Source: CAILZL01 sp050181835
GTDB lineage: Bacteria; Pseudomonadota; Gammaproteobacteria; Steroidobacterales; Steroidobacteraceae
DNA: 64,000 bases
NCBI GenBank assembly: GCA_050181835.1
Contig: JBFXCU010000013.1
Span: 15,903 to 79,902 of the forward strand
Direction: 5' to 3'
This document shows, piece after piece, positions 62,333 to 64,000 of this stretch; positions within the stretch are counted from its first letter, which is position 1; each line of letters opens with the position of its first letter. The notes beneath the pieces were generated by a model. It saw nothing but the letters and a program-made list of their open reading frames with translations. It was not told the origin of the DNA and ran no database searches. The position numbers and the translations under genes were made by a program.

Positions 62333-63043
62333 ATGCGATTCAAGTTACCTACTAATCTGACGCCGCTGTTCACGCGGCGTGGTGCTGTAACTTTAGTGCT
62401 GGCATTACTATGTAATGCTTGCGGAATGAATTTACGCCCTGCGCCTATGGGGCAGGCGATAGATTTGAGCGGTCAGTGGCAGCTCGCAATATCTGAGCGC
62501 CAAAGCATCATGACCCAGTTACATGAACAATTGCAGCAGATACAGGCGAAACAGATGCGCCGTGAACAGAAGCGTCAGCGTCGCGCTGAACCGTCAGCAA
62601 ACGACATGGGCGACCCTGAACCGATGCCATCACCTGCGACTGACCATCAGCAACGCTCGGGTGCAATCAATAACTGGCAACAGCGCGAGCAGCAGGAACT
62701 CCAGACAGCTTTGCTCAATGCGGTGGTGCCCAGTGTGTTACTAAAGATAGTACAAACACCAACTTGGATCGAGATGGCACGTGATAATTCGGCACGACGA
62801 TTTTTTGAAGCAGGTGTGAATAGTGCCTTGGTCAGCAGTTATGCCAGTCTGAAAGTTGAGTCAGGGTGGCAAGGTAATGAGTTTGTTGTGCACTCCAAAG
62901 ATGCGGCACAGGGATTGGATATAGTTGAACGGTATCGACGTGATACCGTGGATCGACTGTCGTTACGACTGGAGCTTGAGATGCCTGATCTTAAGTCACA
63001 GGTTTTTTCAGTTAATTATACTTTACAAGCAAGGTCGTTATGA
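62333..63043 (+). CDS. Putative lipoprotein or exported protein
   Basis: The 236-residue protein has an N-terminal hydrophobic segment (AVTLVLALLCNAC) followed by GMNLRP. The Cys after NA is a weak lipobox. A Gln/Arg-rich coiled coil (about 55-90) and a C-terminal alpha/beta part follow. Its stop overlaps the MOSC start (ATGA). The family is not known to me. Confidence 0.6.
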   Translation: MRFKLPTNLTPLFTRRGAVTLVLALLCNACGMNLRPAPMGQAIDLSGQWQLAISERQSIMTQLHEQLQQIQAKQMRREQKRQRRAEPSANDMGDPEPMPSPATDHQQRSGAINNWQQREQQELQTALLNAVVPSVLLKIVQTPTWIEMARDNSARRFFEAGVNSALVSSYASLKVESGWQGNEFVVHSKDAAQGLDIVERYRRDTVDRLSLRLELEMPDLKSQVFSVNYTLQARSL

Positions 63044-63861
63044 ACTCTGCCAAAATTTGTGGCTTGTACATTTATCCACTTAAATCTTGTCGGGGAATCA
63101 GTCTGGATACGGCTTCCGTGCAGGCAACCGGGCTAGCCAACGACCGTCGCTGGATGCTGGTAAATGATCAAGGACGTTTTCTCACTCAGCGCGAGCTGCC
63201 GAAGATGGCGCTGATCGTGCCTGCGCTTAGTGGTCAAGGTATGGTGATCGAAGCGCCCGGCATGCCCCTGCTATCTGTGTCAGGGGTGATGAGCGATGGC
63301 GTGGTGGATGTCACCATCTGGAAGGATACATGTCGAGCTATTAGTGAAGGTGAGCAGGCAGCAGCATGGTTCAGTGAGTTCTTGGGTGTGTCCACTCGGT
63401 TGGTACGGTTTGATGACACGCAGACTCGTTTGAGTAGCCATGACTGGACTGGTGAGATTGATGCCGCCAACCAATTTTCTGACGGCTTTGCGATGCTGAC
63501 TATTAGCGAGGCATCGTTGGCCGATTTGAATGCGCGAATGGATATTCCTTTACCAATGAATCGCTTTCGCCCCAATCTTGTGCTGCAAGGACTTGATGCT
63601 TACGCTGAGGATGGAATTCATGAGTTGGTAGCTGGTGATTTGCACCTGCGTGTAGTGAAGCCCAGTACGCGCTGCAAGATCACGACAATCGATCAGTTGA
63701 CAGGGGTTTCACAAGGTAGCGAACCGCTAGCGAGCTTGATGAAGTATCGACGTAATCCACAGTTACGTGGCGTGACATTTGGTCAGAACCTCATCATCAG
63801 CACTGGTGTTGGAACCAGCCTGCAAGTTGGACAAACCTTGCAGGTAACGTATCAAGCTTGA
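63040..63861 (+). CDS. MOSC domain-containing protein (YcbX-like)
   Basis: This is a 273-residue protein. The N-terminal beta-barrel domain (MNSAKICGLYIYPLKSCRGI) and the C-terminal MOSC domain (KPSTRCKITTIDQLTG, EPLASLMKYRR, GVTFGQN) are typical of molybdenum-cofactor-binding N-hydroxylated-base reductases such as YcbX. It is coupled to the upstream putative lipoprotein. Confidence 0.88.
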   Translation: MNSAKICGLYIYPLKSCRGISLDTASVQATGLANDRRWMLVNDQGRFLTQRELPKMALIVPALSGQGMVIEAPGMPLLSVSGVMSDGVVDVTIWKDTCRAISEGEQAAAWFSEFLGVSTRLVRFDDTQTRLSSHDWTGEIDAANQFSDGFAMLTISEASLADLNARMDIPLPMNRFRPNLVLQGLDAYAEDGIHELVAGDLHLRVVKPSTRCKITTIDQLTGVSQGSEPLASLMKYRRNPQLRGVTFGQNLIISTGVGTSLQVGQTLQVTYQA

Positions 63862-63876
63862 GTGATTGTTAATCTA

Positions 63877-64000
63877 GGGCCTGTTAACACTAGCGCAGAC
63901 CTTCGACGATGAGGGCGAAGTAGATGAAGGCAATGAACACCAGATCGAGCTTGTCGAAGCGACTGAAGATGCGGCGAAAGCCCTTGAGTCGACGGAATAG
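63877..64000 (-). mobile_element. IS5-family insertion sequence, 3' end of transposase (runs off window)
   Basis: Reading leftwards from the edge, the frame gives LFRRLKGFRRIFSRFDKLD and LVFIAFIYFALIVEGLR, stopping at 63890. This is a typical IS5-group transposase C-terminus. The likely terminal inverted repeat begins at 63877 with GGGCCTGTTAACAC, next to CTAG. It lies 15 bp beyond the MOSC stop and does not interrupt it. Confidence 0.85.

Overview
The window is chromosomal DNA of a Gram-negative bacterium, most likely a gammaproteobacterium (a betaproteobacterium cannot be excluded). The evidence is the bamA-skp-lpxD-fabZ-lpxA-lpxB-rnhB envelope block, the nrdR-ribD-ribE-ribBA-ribH-nusB-thiL-pgpA order, MsrPQ, type IV pilus ATPases and a RibBA whose GTP cyclohydrolase half has lost its zinc cysteines. 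No rRNA, tRNA or CRISPR array was seen.

Layout. 1-5208: outer-membrane assembly and lipid A genes on the + strand, starting inside bamA. 5279-17709: mixed housekeeping and accessory genes: a GST, an HtrA-like protein without a catalytic triad, a YidB-like protein, an exported beta-repeat/RDD membrane protein, msrPQ, aconitase A, an IS3-type transposase remnant, an FMN reductase, and a gnd-zwf pair. 18266-26359: an accessory cluster with a TonB-dependent transducer carrying an STN domain, two small exported proteins, a PQQ dehydrogenase with a cytochrome c domain, and a convergent FecR/ECF-sigma pair. The cluster is bracketed by imperfect 28-bp direct repeats and looks like a self-regulated uptake/oxidation island. 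26489-31236: two PilT-family ATPases downstream of a HEAT-repeat Ser/Thr kinase.

31472-43889: core metabolism: apbC, dcd, an FAH-family enzyme, glyA, nrdR, the riboflavin genes, nusB, thiL and pgpA, then a Ser/Thr kinase fused to a cyclic-nucleotide-binding domain, and msrA. 43905-48214: an SYLF protein, a kinase-TPR membrane receptor and its partner ECF sigma factor, all on the minus strand. 48520-49202: a secreted protein made of seven exact 17-residue repeats, and a second small exported protein, closed by a strong terminator.

49538-59270: a tightly packed ten-gene, apparently co-transcribed set: an exported thioredoxin-like protein, a small exported protein, three exported TPR proteins, another exported protein, an ExbB/TolQ-like channel, two ExbD-like proteins and a TonB-like protein with an AgmX/PglI-type C-terminus. 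This reads as a proton-motive-force-driven trans-envelope machine and is the best candidate for an under-described system. Together with the adjacent repeat peptide gene and sigma/kinase pair it is the main point of interest.

59383-64000: a phosphoenolpyruvate carboxylase homologue lacking a canonical metal ligand, a putative lipoprotein, a MOSC protein, and the 3' end of an IS5-family transposase running off the right edge.
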